From Myxococcales bacterium (GTDB lineage Bacteria > Myxococcota_A > Polyangia > Polyangiales > Houyiibacteriaceae): DNA of 64,000 nucleotides. The notes beneath the pieces are model-generated. The model was not told where the DNA came from and ran no database searches. It saw nothing but the letters and a program-made list of their open reading frames with translations. The position numbers and the translations under genes were made by a program. Each line of letters begins with the position of its first letter. The first letter of the stretch is position 1. Where the stretch lies: contig JAOTYL010000009.1 in assembly GCA_029861865.1 (NCBI GenBank), positions 1 through 64,000 of the forward strand, read 5' to 3'. Below, one piece after another: positions 45,314 through 54,346 of the stretch.

Positions 45314-47344
45314 TCAGGGACACCGCACGTCGGACTCTTGGCGGAGTGCGAGGAGCCATGGATCGTCCTCGGCTCGAGGACGCGCGAGAAGACGTTCGAC
45401 CTCGGCGATCGCGTCGCTCCGCTGACTCTCGTCACCCCCACGCAATACGAGCTCGAGCGAAGCCAAAGCGGTCTCGCGCGTCTCCCCTGAGTACGCCGCA
45501 CGGGCCAACGCGTCACGGGCCTCATCGAGATCGCAAGCGCTGAGCGCGGCCATCCCGCGGTAGAGCTCGATCGACGTGAAGCCCGGATAGACCTGCGCGG
45601 CTCTGGTGAGCGCCGCGTAGGCACGTCTCGCGGCTTGCCGCTCATCGTCGGTTTGATGCCGGCGAATGCCGGCTCGATCCCCGTCTCGTGCGAGCGGGCG
45701 AAGGAGTCGAAGACCCCCGATCCACCCCTCGATGGCCGTCGAGTTCTGATGGTGACCGACCCAAAGCACTTCGCGCTGGATCTCGGCGTCGGAAGTCGAA
45801 GGCTCGAGAAGACGACCCGGGTGGTAGCCAGGCCCAACGACCTGAAGAGGCTGCAACGACCCGGAAGCGTCTTGTCGAACGTACAGCGACTGCCGATCCT
45901 GAACTTGGCCGAGCAACCATTGCGGCGACCGCCGAAGATACTCTACGGCCGCCGCTTGCCCGGCACGGGTATGGTCGACGACCACGGCGTTTACATCGTA
46001 CCGCGCCAAGAGGTCTTGAAAGGCGATCGGGTCACTGAAGCTGTTCGTGACCTTTCGAATGAACTTGGGGCCGTAGAATGGCACGCGTCCGTCGACGAGA
46101 AACCGTCCGCCCGGAACGGCGAACATGAGCGGCCAGCTGTCCTGAATTGGGGCGAGAATCCGCGGGGCTTTCAGGTGGTCGTTGAGCACGTTGGCCGCTG
46201 CCCAGGCGTGGCCGAGACGAGGTTCTCCAAAACCAAAAGGAACGAAGGGCTCGAGACGTGGAGACATGAAGGCAGCCCACGCCACCGAAGCGCCCACCCC
46301 AACGAGAACCGCCCGCCCGAGGCGCTGCGCCCAGCGCATTTGAGCGATCCCAGCGGCGATCAAGGGCGCGCTGAGCAGCAACTGGTGCGCGACGAAACGC
46401 ATCGAACGAAAGGCCATGACGCTCAGGACGACGCAAAACACCGCATAAGCAGTCCCAAAGCGTCCCGAGCGGATTACCGGTCGCATCGCTACCAGCACCA
46501 GGAGTGCCGCGACCACAGGCCCTAGCAAGAGATAGAGCGGATGGTCAGGAGACCAGGGGCTCCACTCGATGACGATCTCTCGATATGCGGGGTCGAAGAC
46601 GTGAGCAACGGCGTCGGTCACGATCGAGACTCCAAAAGGGGTACACGCTGTGGCACCCAACTGAAGGGCCAGTAACGCCAGTATCGGCTTGAACACATCG
46701 GTGCGAAACGAGAACCCGAGGAACAAAGCCGTGATCAAGAGCCCCAAAAGGTGTGAGCCGTGCATGTTGACCCAGAGGATATGCATCGCGGTCAGCCCAG
46801 CGACGATCCACGCCTTGCGACGCGTCGATGTCGTCGGGGAGAAGATCGCGTGAATGCCGACGAGAAGGACCGCGGGTAGAAGTAAGCCGACGATCTGCGG
46901 ACGGACTGTGAAGCGGAGGCGCGCCATCGGCGCGAAAAGGAGCAAAACCGCTGCAGCCACAGGCGCGGCGATAATGGTCTGCTCGGACAACCGATACGCA
47001 AGGATCACCAAGAGGTAGCCCAACGCTGCGAGCGCCACGCATTTCAACCCAATGAGAGCATTCGGACCGAGGCCGTCGTACACGAGCCAGGTCAGCAAAT
47101 CGTATGCCCACTCGTAATTGCTCCACGGTTGCGGGGTCGACTGCCAGAACGAAAACAGATCGACCTCGGGAACGTAACCGAGATCGGCGATCTGCCGACC
47201 CTGGGCTAGGTGACCGTAGGCATCAATATTGTAGAGTGGCAAGGCGCCGAGAAGAAAGAATGCAAGGGCACAACCCCATGCACTCCACGACACGACCCCA
47301 CGAGACACACCGCTAGTGTTCGTCAAACGTTGCCAAACCGTCAA
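45314..47344 (-). CDS. Large polytopic membrane protein with soluble C-terminal part
   Basis: The 676-residue protein has about ten to twelve membrane segments in residues 1-370 with an early loop NIDAYGHLAQGRQIADLGYVPEVDLFSF, which resembles PMT/ArnT-type or related glycosyltransferase-like membrane proteins. The last 230 residues are soluble and helical (AYAALTRAAQVYPGFTSIEL), TPR-like. No catalytic motif can be assigned. It may act in glycan or lipid modification. It is followed upstream on the same strand by the SDR gene with a 12-base gap. Confidence 0.6.
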   Translation of the reverse strand: MTVWQRLTNTSGVSRGVVSWSAWGCALAFFLLGALPLYNIDAYGHLAQGRQIADLGYVPEVDLFSFWQSTPQPWSNYEWAYDLLTWLVYDGLGPNALIGLKCVALAALGYLLVILAYRLSEQTIIAAPVAAAVLLLFAPMARLRFTVRPQIVGLLLPAVLLVGIHAIFSPTTSTRRKAWIVAGLTAMHILWVNMHGSHLLGLLITALFLGFSFRTDVFKPILALLALQLGATACTPFGVSIVTDAVAHVFDPAYREIVIEWSPWSPDHPLYLLLGPVVAALLVLVAMRPVIRSGRFGTAYAVFCVVLSVMAFRSMRFVAHQLLLSAPLIAAGIAQMRWAQRLGRAVLVGVGASVAWAAFMSPRLEPFVPFGFGEPRLGHAWAAANVLNDHLKAPRILAPIQDSWPLMFAVPGGRFLVDGRVPFYGPKFIRKVTNSFSDPIAFQDLLARYDVNAVVVDHTRAGQAAAVEYLRRSPQWLLGQVQDRQSLYVRQDASGSLQPLQVVGPGYHPGRLLEPSTSDAEIQREVLWVGHHQNSTAIEGWIGGLRLLRPLARDGDRAGIRRHQTDDERQAARRAYAALTRAAQVYPGFTSIELYRGMAALSACDLDEARDALARAAYSGETRETALASLELVLRGGDESQRSDAIAEVERLLARPRAEDDPWLLALRQESDVRCP

Positions 47345-47356
47345 GCAGGCCGCCAG

Positions 47357-48262
47357 CTACAGCAATGACTCGAGCGCCTCCTCGAGAGTGGTGTACCCCC
47401 ACATGAACTCACTCGCGTGAAGCGCCGCCGGGACCACGCGGGCACCTCCGATGAGCATCTCGTCGGCCAACTCCGAGCCGAAGCCTAGTCGCACGGCAAA
47501 CTTGGGCAATGGAATGACGGCAGGACGCTTGAGTGTTCGGGCAAGGGTCTTGGTGAAGTAGGCATTGGTTACCGGGTCGGGAGAGACGAAGTTCACGGGG
47601 CCGCTCAGGTCATTGCGCTGCAACGCGAACAAGAAGGCGGAAACCAAGTCCTCGAGGGCGATCCAGCTCATGTACTGGCGGCCATCGCCTATACGCCCGC
47701 CAACACCGAGCGCGAAGGGCGTCTTCAGCTTGGCAAGGGCGCCGCCCTCGGAGGCGAGCACGATACCGATGCGCGCGTTCACTACCCGGATGCCGGCCTC
47801 CTCTGCAGCTCGGGTGGCGTCCTCCCACTCGCGACACACCTCCGCGAGAAAGCCAGACCCGGCTGCCGCATGTTCGTCGAGTATCTCGTCGCCGCGATTG
47901 CCGTAGTAACCGATAGCGGAGGCGGATATCAAGATGCGAGGCTTCGGTGTGAGCTTGGCCAATGTGTCGGCAATGAGCGTGGTGCCGCGAACCCGGCTGT
48001 TTCGAATTCGGGCCTTCTTTGCCTCGGTCCAGCGTCCCTCGGCGATGTTGTCGCCCGCGAGATGAATCGCGCCGCAAATCCCTCGAAGAGCATCGGCATC
48101 GATGGTCCCAGCGTCGGGATCCCAGCGGACCTCGTCGCTCGAGCTCGCATTCCGCCGAACCAGACGAAGGACGTCGAACCCGTTGGCGCGCAGGGCCGGT
48201 ACTAACGCGTTGCCGACCAAGCCCGAAGCGCCGGTTACGGCAATTTTCTCGCGTTCCGCCAT
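47357..48262 (-). CDS. TIGR01777-type NAD(P)-binding SDR protein
   Basis: Start ATG 48262 gives 301 residues; the frame opens further up, but the extension lacks a Rossmann start. The N-terminus reads IAVTGASGLVGNALVPALRANG, followed by IHLAGDNIAEGRWTEAKK and ISASAIGYYGNRGDE, with the SDR Tyr in SAIGYYG. The C-terminal region contains VNFVSPDPVTNAYFTKTL and AVRLGFGSELADEMLIGGARVVP, both family hallmarks. The family is extended SDR-like (SulA/YfcH type) and the substrate is unknown. Confidence 0.92.
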   Translation of the reverse strand: MAEREKIAVTGASGLVGNALVPALRANGFDVLRLVRRNASSSDEVRWDPDAGTIDADALRGICGAIHLAGDNIAEGRWTEAKKARIRNSRVRGTTLIADTLAKLTPKPRILISASAIGYYGNRGDEILDEHAAAGSGFLAEVCREWEDATRAAEEAGIRVVNARIGIVLASEGGALAKLKTPFALGVGGRIGDGRQYMSWIALEDLVSAFLFALQRNDLSGPVNFVSPDPVTNAYFTKTLARTLKRPAVIPLPKFAVRLGFGSELADEMLIGGARVVPAALHASEFMWGYTTLEEALESLL

Positions 48263-48349
48263 CGAGCCGAAGCGTGGCCCAGCAAGACTCTCACGCAAGT
48301 CGGCTTTCCGTGTGGCCGGAACCCCCAACTGTGGCTATGGTCCACCACC

Positions 48350-49780
48350 TTGCGAGTCTTATTCATCGCTCCTCAGGCCTTCACGTCGACCAAAGACTCA
48401 GGAGACGTGAATACGCTGGCCAAAGTGATGCGTCGTGCCGATCACTCAGTCGACGTAGTCTCCCCACTATACGGCCACATCGATACCAAGAAGCACGCCC
48501 TTGCGCGCCGCCTGACGAAGCTCGAGTTCGATCTCGGCGGTCGCCCATGGTCCTGCGAGATCTACACCGGACGCAGCCCGGACGGTGTAGGGCTGACGTT
48601 CATCGGCAACGAGGAGATTCTGCTGTCGGCCGATTCCCTCGAGGGCGAGGGTAAGCAGCTCGACGCATCCCGAGTCGGCGTCTTTTCATCGGCAGCCGTC
48701 GAGCTGATTCGCCAACACCAAGACGACTACGATCTCGTGCATGCCCATGGTTGGGCCGGTGCCACCACCGTCGCTCGTCTACGCGCCGAGCTGCCCGACG
48801 TGCCAACGGTGCTGACCATATACGACGCCTCCCAGCAGGGGCGTTTCGATGCGCGCGACGCCAAATGGCTCGGCCTCGGCAACGAAGCCCCCGACGGCCG
48901 AGGCGTCAACGCGCTCAAGGCGGGGCTGCTCGCCGCAGACCGCATCACCACGTTGTCCCCGAACTACGCGCATCGTCTTCAGCGGCCAGGCGGAGGCGAG
49001 GGGCTCGGCGATACCTTTCGCGAGATCCACAACAAGCTCATCGGAGTGCGTCACGGGATCGATCCTGCCATTTGGAACCCCGGAACCGATCGACATCTGC
49101 CGGCACGATTCGATCCCTTCGATCTCGACGGAAAGGGAAAATGCAAGGCCGAGCTTCAACGGGAGCTTGCACTGCCCGTGCGAAGCGATGTGCCGCTCTT
49201 CGGGGCGCTCGGCGACGTGGACAGCGAGGGGATGAAGCTACTCGCGAAGATCGGGCCGGACCTCCTACGAAACGATGTGCAGCTGGTGGTGCGGCTCAAT
49301 GGCGCGGGGGAGCTGGTCGCGATCTACGAAGAGCTTTGGGATCAATGGCCGGATCGTATTCAGATCAAGACCGCCACCGACGAGGCGTTTCGGCATCTTT
49401 TGATTGGCGCGAGCGACTTCGTGGTCGTTCCCGAGCGCGTGGCACCCACCAACAATCTTCAAATGCTGGCCCAGCGCTATGGCGCTCTACCGATCGTCTA
49501 CCAGGAGGGCGGGCTCGCGGACGAAGTCGTGGACTGTGAAGCGTCGCTGAAGACGGGGTCGGGACTGCTCTATGACGAGCCCACTGCTGAATCGCTCCTC
49601 GGCGCATTACAGCGAGCTGCTGCTGCCTTCGCCAACACGAAGGCCTTCGGCGAGCTGCAGAGCCGGGTCATGCGCATCGATCATTCGTGGGAGCGCACCA
49701 CCCGGCTCTATGAGCGTGCCTATCGCGACGCGATCTCGTGCCATTTTCAGGACGTGGTCGACACACCAAGCACGCGCTGA
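48350..49780 (+). CDS. glgA: Glycogen synthase-like GT5 glycosyltransferase, divergent
   Basis: The 476-residue protein has the GT-B layout of GlgA: an N-terminal FIAPQAFTSTKDSGDVNTLAKV, the acceptor region LVHAHGWAGATTVARL, ITTLSPNYAHRL, HGIDPAIWNP, and C-terminal YGALPIVYQEGGLADEVVD. The usual KTGGL motif near the start is KDSGD here, and the EPCGL motif is replaced by VPERVAPTNNLQ. ADP-glucose-dependent alpha-1,4-glucan synthesis is likely but not certain. The start is a TTG. Its last 34 bases overlap the convergent tsaB gene. Confidence 0.72.
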   Translation: MRVLFIAPQAFTSTKDSGDVNTLAKVMRRADHSVDVVSPLYGHIDTKKHALARRLTKLEFDLGGRPWSCEIYTGRSPDGVGLTFIGNEEILLSADSLEGEGKQLDASRVGVFSSAAVELIRQHQDDYDLVHAHGWAGATTVARLRAELPDVPTVLTIYDASQQGRFDARDAKWLGLGNEAPDGRGVNALKAGLLAADRITTLSPNYAHRLQRPGGGEGLGDTFREIHNKLIGVRHGIDPAIWNPGTDRHLPARFDPFDLDGKGKCKAELQRELALPVRSDVPLFGALGDVDSEGMKLLAKIGPDLLRNDVQLVVRLNGAGELVAIYEELWDQWPDRIQIKTATDEAFRHLLIGASDFVVVPERVAPTNNLQMLAQRYGALPIVYQEGGLADEVVDCEASLKTGSGLLYDEPTAESLLGALQRAAAAFANTKAFGELQSRVMRIDHSWERTTRLYERAYRDAISCHFQDVVDTPSTR

Positions 49781-50469
49781 GGCAGTCTTGCGTCACTCGG
49801 TCGAAGATACTGTGGCTCGAGAGAAGCGAGATCGTCCGGGCCTCGAGTACGCATCACGTGCTCGATCTCGAAGGCGATAGCGGACGCGCTAGGCGCTTCC
49901 AGCGGTTCGGCCGAGTCACCCACCCTCGCTCCGAGAAACGCCTCGACCGCCGCCGCATGCGTCTTCGCTCCCTCCCCACAAAGGGCGATCCGCCGTTCTC
50001 CGATCGCGTCATGAATCCGCGGCAAGACCTCTTCGGGCGGCCCGAAAGTCGGGGGGACGAGCTCTTGTTGAATGTCGCTGCCAAGCACGTACGCGGCTGC
50101 GAATAGGTCACCTCGATACGCGTTCATCAGAGCGATGCGCGCGACTTCGTCGTCCGTGGTGATAGACCGCGCAAGCACGCGGAGGGAGCTTACCCCAACG
50201 ATCGGCAACCCCAAGCCCAATGCGAGGCCTTTGGCGGTGCCAAGACCAACACGAAGGCTGGTAAACTTACCGGGCCCAATGTCGACGCCGACGAGCGCAA
50301 TGTCGCTACGCGCGAGCCGCGCTTGGTTCAAGGCTGCATCGATGTGCCCGAAGAGGTCTTCACCGTGCCGAGAAGACGAACGCCAGGTCACGGCTGCAGT
50401 CACTACGCCATCGCGGGCGATCGCGACCGTACCCACGTCGGTTGCGGTGTCGATGCAGAGGGTCGTCAT
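49747..50469 (-). CDS. tsaB: tRNA t6A biosynthesis protein TsaB
   Basis: The 240-residue ASKHA-fold protein begins LCIDTATDVGTVAIA and contains VGVDIGPGKFTSLRVGLGTAKGLALGL, the TsaB signature. TsaB partners with TsaD and TsaE to attach threonylcarbamoyl to A37 of ANN-decoding tRNAs. The glycoprotease-type metal site is absent, as normal for TsaB. No rimI or tsaE gene is adjacent here. It diverges from lepB by 88 bases. Confidence 0.94.
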   Translation of the reverse strand: MTTLCIDTATDVGTVAIARDGVVTAAVTWRSSSRHGEDLFGHIDAALNQARLARSDIALVGVDIGPGKFTSLRVGLGTAKGLALGLGLPIVGVSSLRVLARSITTDDEVARIALMNAYRGDLFAAAYVLGSDIQQELVPPTFGPPEEVLPRIHDAIGERRIALCGEGAKTHAAAVEAFLGARVGDSAEPLEAPSASAIAFEIEHVMRTRGPDDLASLEPQYLRPSDARLPQRVLGVSTTS

Positions 50470-50557
50470 GGATTGCTTGACGCATGCCTAGCCGCAGACT
50501 AGCGTCCGCGCCACCAAAGTGGCGTTCTCGCCCTGACTTGCCGGCCTATCCGTAAGA

Positions 50558-51292
50558 ATGAGCAAACGAAAAGACAGCCCTGCGTCGAAGAAGGTAAGCA
50601 AGTCCGCAAAGGGCGACGGTTGGAGATCGAATCTGCTGACGATCGGCGGCGCGCTTCTCTTGGCTCTCTTCATTCGAGTTACGCTTTTCGAGGCTTTCGC
50701 AATCGATGGACCGTCGATGGAGCCTACTTTGCTCGACGGAGACCGAGTCGTCGTAGCCAAGTACCCGTACGGGCTGTTTCTACCGTTCATGCATGAAGCG
50801 GTGGTCAACTGGGGCGGACCGGAACCCGGTGACGTCATCATCTTGCACAGCCCTGCAGACGACGAGGACATCGTCAAGCGTGTCATTGGCGTGGGTGGCG
50901 ACGAAATCTCCATCCGCGGCGGCAAGATCTCTCGAAACGGCGAGGTGTTGAAAACCGTCGAGGTGGGCCCCTGCTCGAAGGGTGAGCAGAAGAACCTCGA
51001 CAGCACCTGCATGATCTACGAGGAAGTGGTGGGCGACGTCACCCATCAGATGAGCCACTCGAGACACGACTTCCCGCTGGACCGGATGCCGGTGAAGGTC
51101 CCTGAAGGCCATGTGTACGTGCTCGGCGACCATCGCGACAGCTCGAACGACAGCCGCAACCCACTCATCGGCGCGGTCAGCAACTTCCGAATCAAAGGCA
51201 AGGCTCTGTTCATCTACATGTCCTGGAAGAGTGCGGGAGCGGCGCTTTGGGAGCGGATCCGCTGGGATCGCGTGGGCAGCAGTGTCGACTGA
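50558..51292 (+). CDS. lepB: Signal peptidase I
   Basis: The 244-residue protein has one N-terminal membrane segment (LLTIGGALLLALFIRVTLFEAF), the catalytic Ser motif IDGPSMEPTLLDGDRV, the Lys region EDIVKRVIGVGGDEI and the box E motif GDHRDSSNDSR. It cleaves signal peptides of exported proteins. Length and motif order are typical. The radical SAM gene follows 46 bases later. Confidence 0.96.
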   Translation: MSKRKDSPASKKVSKSAKGDGWRSNLLTIGGALLLALFIRVTLFEAFAIDGPSMEPTLLDGDRVVVAKYPYGLFLPFMHEAVVNWGGPEPGDVIILHSPADDEDIVKRVIGVGGDEISIRGGKISRNGEVLKTVEVGPCSKGEQKNLDSTCMIYEEVVGDVTHQMSHSRHDFPLDRMPVKVPEGHVYVLGDHRDSSNDSRNPLIGAVSNFRIKGKALFIYMSWKSAGAALWERIRWDRVGSSVD

Positions 51293-51338
51293 GCCGGGGA
51301 ATGTGCCCCCGTCGAGTTGGCGCTAGGCTCTCAATCGC

Positions 51339-52838
51339 ATGGGCGTGAAAGCCGAAATCGCCGCATACCTTCGAGACGAGATAGGCGCCATCGACAAGGA
51401 GGCTCCCGAATCGGTCGCGCTCGTCTACCCGAGCCCGTACCGCGTCGCGATGTCGTCCCTCGGCTACCAGACGATCTACCGAACGATCAACTCGATCGAC
51501 GGGATGGCCGCTCACCGAGCCTTTTTGCCCGACGACGTCGAGACGTGGCGTCAATCGGGGACGCCGCTTTTGACCTATGAACGCATGCGTCCGGTCGCGA
51601 ACTATGGAGTGATCGCGTTTTCGGTGGCGTACGAAACGGAGCTCGCAGGGGTGATCCACAGTCTCGAGTTGTCTGGGATTCCGCCGCTCGCCACCGATCG
51701 AACCTCGCGGCATCCGATTGTCTTTGCCGGAGGACCGTTGACCTTCAGCAACCCACTACCCTTGGCGCCCTTCGTCGATGCGATCGTCATGGGTGAGGCG
51801 GACCAGTCGATCCAGCCTGTGCTCCGCATGATTTTCGATTCGGTCTCGAAAGAGAGCGCGCTGCGAAACCTCGCAACCCATCCTCACGTGTTCGTCCCGG
51901 CGCTTCATGGCGACATTCTCCCGCCGATCGACAAAGCGGACGACGCACGGCTTCCGGCGTTTTCTCAGATCATGACTCCGCACACCGAGCTGAGGAACAT
52001 GTTTCTCGTCGAGCCCGAGCGTGGTTGTCATCGAGGGTGCTCGTATTGCGTGATGCGACGGTCTACGAACGACGGGATGCGCCTCGTAAAGAAGGAACGT
52101 GTGCTCTCGTTGGTACCGGACGACGCCAAGCGCGTGGGGCTGGTCGGTGCGGCAACGACTGACCATCCACAGATCACCGAGATCGTGCACGCGCTAGTCG
52201 ACACGGGTCGCGAGGTCGGTCTCTCCTCACTGCGGGCGGACCGACTGAACGACGACTTGATGGCCGCCCTACGGCGCGGAGGTCATCGGACCCTGACTAC
52301 CGCCAGCGACGGCGCTAGCCAGAGAATGCGTGAGGTGATTCATCGACATACGAGCGAGGAGCAACTGCGACAGGCGGCCCTCTTGGCACGACGTCACGGG
52401 ATGAAGCGACTCAAGCTCTATCTGATGGTCGGTCTCCCAGGCGAAACCAACGACGACATCGACGAAATGGTCGAGCTCGGGAACGAGCTTTCGTCGCTGA
52501 TCCCGCTCTCCCTCGGGGTCGCGCCTTTCGTGGCCAAGCGAAATACACCGCTCGACGGCGAGCCATTTGCAGGCATCAACCTCGTCGATGCAAGGCTTCG
52601 ACGGCTGCGACGCGGGGTACGAGGCCGGGTCGACGTTCGCGCGACGAGCGCGCGCTGGGCATGGGTCGAGTACGTCTTGGCGCAAGGTGGTAGGGCCGAA
52701 GGCCTGGCAGTCCTCGAGGCGGTCAAAGCTGGAGGCCGTTTCTCCGATTGGAAGCGAGCGTTCAACGCGCTCCCCGCCGACCGACCCCGACGCTCCCTAG
52801 TCCGCCCCACCAACCGCCTAGGCCGCGCCACGGCATAA
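51339..52838 (+). CDS. Radical SAM protein with B12-binding-like N-terminal domain
   Basis: The 499-residue protein has an N-terminal Rossmann-like region (VALVYPSPYRVAMSSLGYQTIY, AYETELAGVIHSLELSGIPPL, FAGGPLTFSNPLPLAPFVDAIVMGE) and a radical SAM domain with the cluster motif GCHRGCSYC (CxxxCxxC), followed by LYLMVGLPGETNDDI. It resembles TIGR03960-type proteins but lacks the usual C-terminal DUF2344 partner. No substrate is known. Its TAA stop lies in the third copy of the palindrome. Confidence 0.85.
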   Translation: MGVKAEIAAYLRDEIGAIDKEAPESVALVYPSPYRVAMSSLGYQTIYRTINSIDGMAAHRAFLPDDVETWRQSGTPLLTYERMRPVANYGVIAFSVAYETELAGVIHSLELSGIPPLATDRTSRHPIVFAGGPLTFSNPLPLAPFVDAIVMGEADQSIQPVLRMIFDSVSKESALRNLATHPHVFVPALHGDILPPIDKADDARLPAFSQIMTPHTELRNMFLVEPERGCHRGCSYCVMRRSTNDGMRLVKKERVLSLVPDDAKRVGLVGAATTDHPQITEIVHALVDTGREVGLSSLRADRLNDDLMAALRRGGHRTLTTASDGASQRMREVIHRHTSEEQLRQAALLARRHGMKRLKLYLMVGLPGETNDDIDEMVELGNELSSLIPLSLGVAPFVAKRNTPLDGEPFAGINLVDARLRRLRRGVRGRVDVRATSARWAWVEYVLAQGGRAEGLAVLEAVKAGGRFSDWKRAFNALPADRPRRSLVRPTNRLGRATA

Positions 52839-52857
52839 AAGGGGACAGTCCCCTTTT
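52836..52857. repeat. Convergent-junction palindrome, copy 3
   Basis: TAAAAGGGGAC, a central A, and GTCCCCTTTT. The left TAA is the radical SAM gene stop. The right arm is followed by CTTA, so the nuoN stop (TAA on the minus strand, 52859-52861) lies one base beyond the palindrome. The unit is the same as at 17051 with the opposite central base, and a bidirectional terminator role is likely. Confidence 0.85.
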
Positions 52858-52858
52858 C

Positions 52859-54346
52859 TTAGCCTAGGAAGGTGGTGGCTGCGGAGATGGCGAAGTCGAG
52901 GTAGCGGCCGGGGGTGACGCCCATTCGAAGAACGTAGTAGCCGGAAAGGAGTAGAGCAGCGGCGACGTAATAGGAGCGCATCGGGACCGCGATCGGGGCG
53001 TCCTCCGCCGGCTCGCGCATGAAGAGGTAGACGATGACCTTGAGGTAGTAATAGGCGCCGACGGCGCTTGCGAGCACGCCGAGGACCGCTAGCCACGTCA
53101 TTCCCGCCTGAACGGCCGCGCTAAAGACATAGTACTTTCCAAAGAAGCCCGCTGTCGGTGGCATGCCGAGAAGCGAGAGGACTCCGACTACGAAGGGGGC
53201 CGCAGCTGCCGGATGCCGACGGCCGGCCCCGGCCAAGTCCTCGTAGCTCACCGCCTCTTTGCCCTTCGACCCCATCAGAACCAGGGAGCCGAAGGCCAAC
53301 ACGTTCGAGACCGTATAGGCAGCGACGTAGTAGAGCACCGCGCTCACCGCGGTCGGGCCCAGCTCATAAGTGGCCGCCAGGCCCACGAGCACGTAGCCGG
53401 CGTGCGCCACCGAGGAATAGGCAAGCATTCGCTTGACGCTCGATTGCGCGAGCGCAGCCAGGTTGCCCCATGCCATCGTCACGACAGCCAAAATCACGAT
53501 CACCGGTGTCCAGCCAGTGAAGAGGTCCATGCTGACCTCATCTCCAAACGCACCCGCCAAGACCCGAACCAGCACCGCGAAGGCGGCGGCCTTCACCGCG
53601 ACGGACATGAAGGTGGTAACCGGCGTGACCGCGCCCTCGTACGAGTCCGGGACCCACATGTGAAACGGCACCGCGCCTACTTTGAAGGCCAGGCTGACCA
53701 AGATCATGACCAGCGCGAGGATGGTGAGCACGGGGTCTGCCGCGCCGGAACCGACGGCGTCCCGGATGCCGGCCAGATCGGTATGTCCCGTAGCACCGTA
53801 TAGCAGCGCGCTCCCAAACAGAAGAATCGCCGCGGCAAACGAGCCAAGCAGGAAGTACTTCACGGCTCCTTCGACGGCTCGGGCGCTGGTCCGTCGGTAT
53901 GCGACGAGCGCATAGGCCCCGAGCGACATGGTTTCGAGGCCTAGAAAGATGCTCAACAGATCGACCGCGCGCGCCAAGACCATCGCGCCGAACGCCGTGA
54001 AGATGAGCAGCACGTAGAATTCGCCTCGCTCGAGCCCGTGCTCCTTGAGATAGCCTCCAGCGAGCAGCGCGGAAAGGCCCGCCCCCGCGCAGATCACGAC
54101 ATCAAAAAACAAGCCAAGCTGATCGACCGCCAAGTAGCGAGTGATCTGAGCCGGAGCGACGAGATCCCCACGGACGGCGATAGCGCCAGAAATCGCTGCG
54201 GCGGCAAAGAGAGACATCGCAGTCGTCAACGCAAGCCCGGACCGGTCTTTCGAAAAAGCGTCGATCAGCATGATGCTGAGCCCCACCGCGACCAGCAGAA
54301 GAAGCGGCGCGACTCCCAAGAAGCTGGTGATCCGGTCGGTGATCAT
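52859..54346 (-). CDS. nuoN: NADH-quinone oxidoreductase subunit N
   Basis: The 495-residue protein has about 14 membrane segments of the antiporter-like fold. Conserved sequences include FLGLETMSLGAYALVAY and LAYSSVAHAGYVLVGLA, with the key Glu and Lys in VKYFLLGSFAAA. ATG 54346 overlaps the nuoM stop (ATGA) and begins MITDRITSF; the frame opens upstream but would intrude into nuoM. It is the last gene of the operon and ends at the palindromic repeat. Confidence 0.96.
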   Translation of the reverse strand: MITDRITSFLGVAPLLLLVAVGLSIMLIDAFSKDRSGLALTTAMSLFAAAAISGAIAVRGDLVAPAQITRYLAVDQLGLFFDVVICAGAGLSALLAGGYLKEHGLERGEFYVLLIFTAFGAMVLARAVDLLSIFLGLETMSLGAYALVAYRRTSARAVEGAVKYFLLGSFAAAILLFGSALLYGATGHTDLAGIRDAVGSGAADPVLTILALVMILVSLAFKVGAVPFHMWVPDSYEGAVTPVTTFMSVAVKAAAFAVLVRVLAGAFGDEVSMDLFTGWTPVIVILAVVTMAWGNLAALAQSSVKRMLAYSSVAHAGYVLVGLAATYELGPTAVSAVLYYVAAYTVSNVLAFGSLVLMGSKGKEAVSYEDLAGAGRRHPAAAAPFVVGVLSLLGMPPTAGFFGKYYVFSAAVQAGMTWLAVLGVLASAVGAYYYLKVIVYLFMREPAEDAPIAVPMRSYYVAAALLLSGYYVLRMGVTPGRYLDFAISAATTFLG

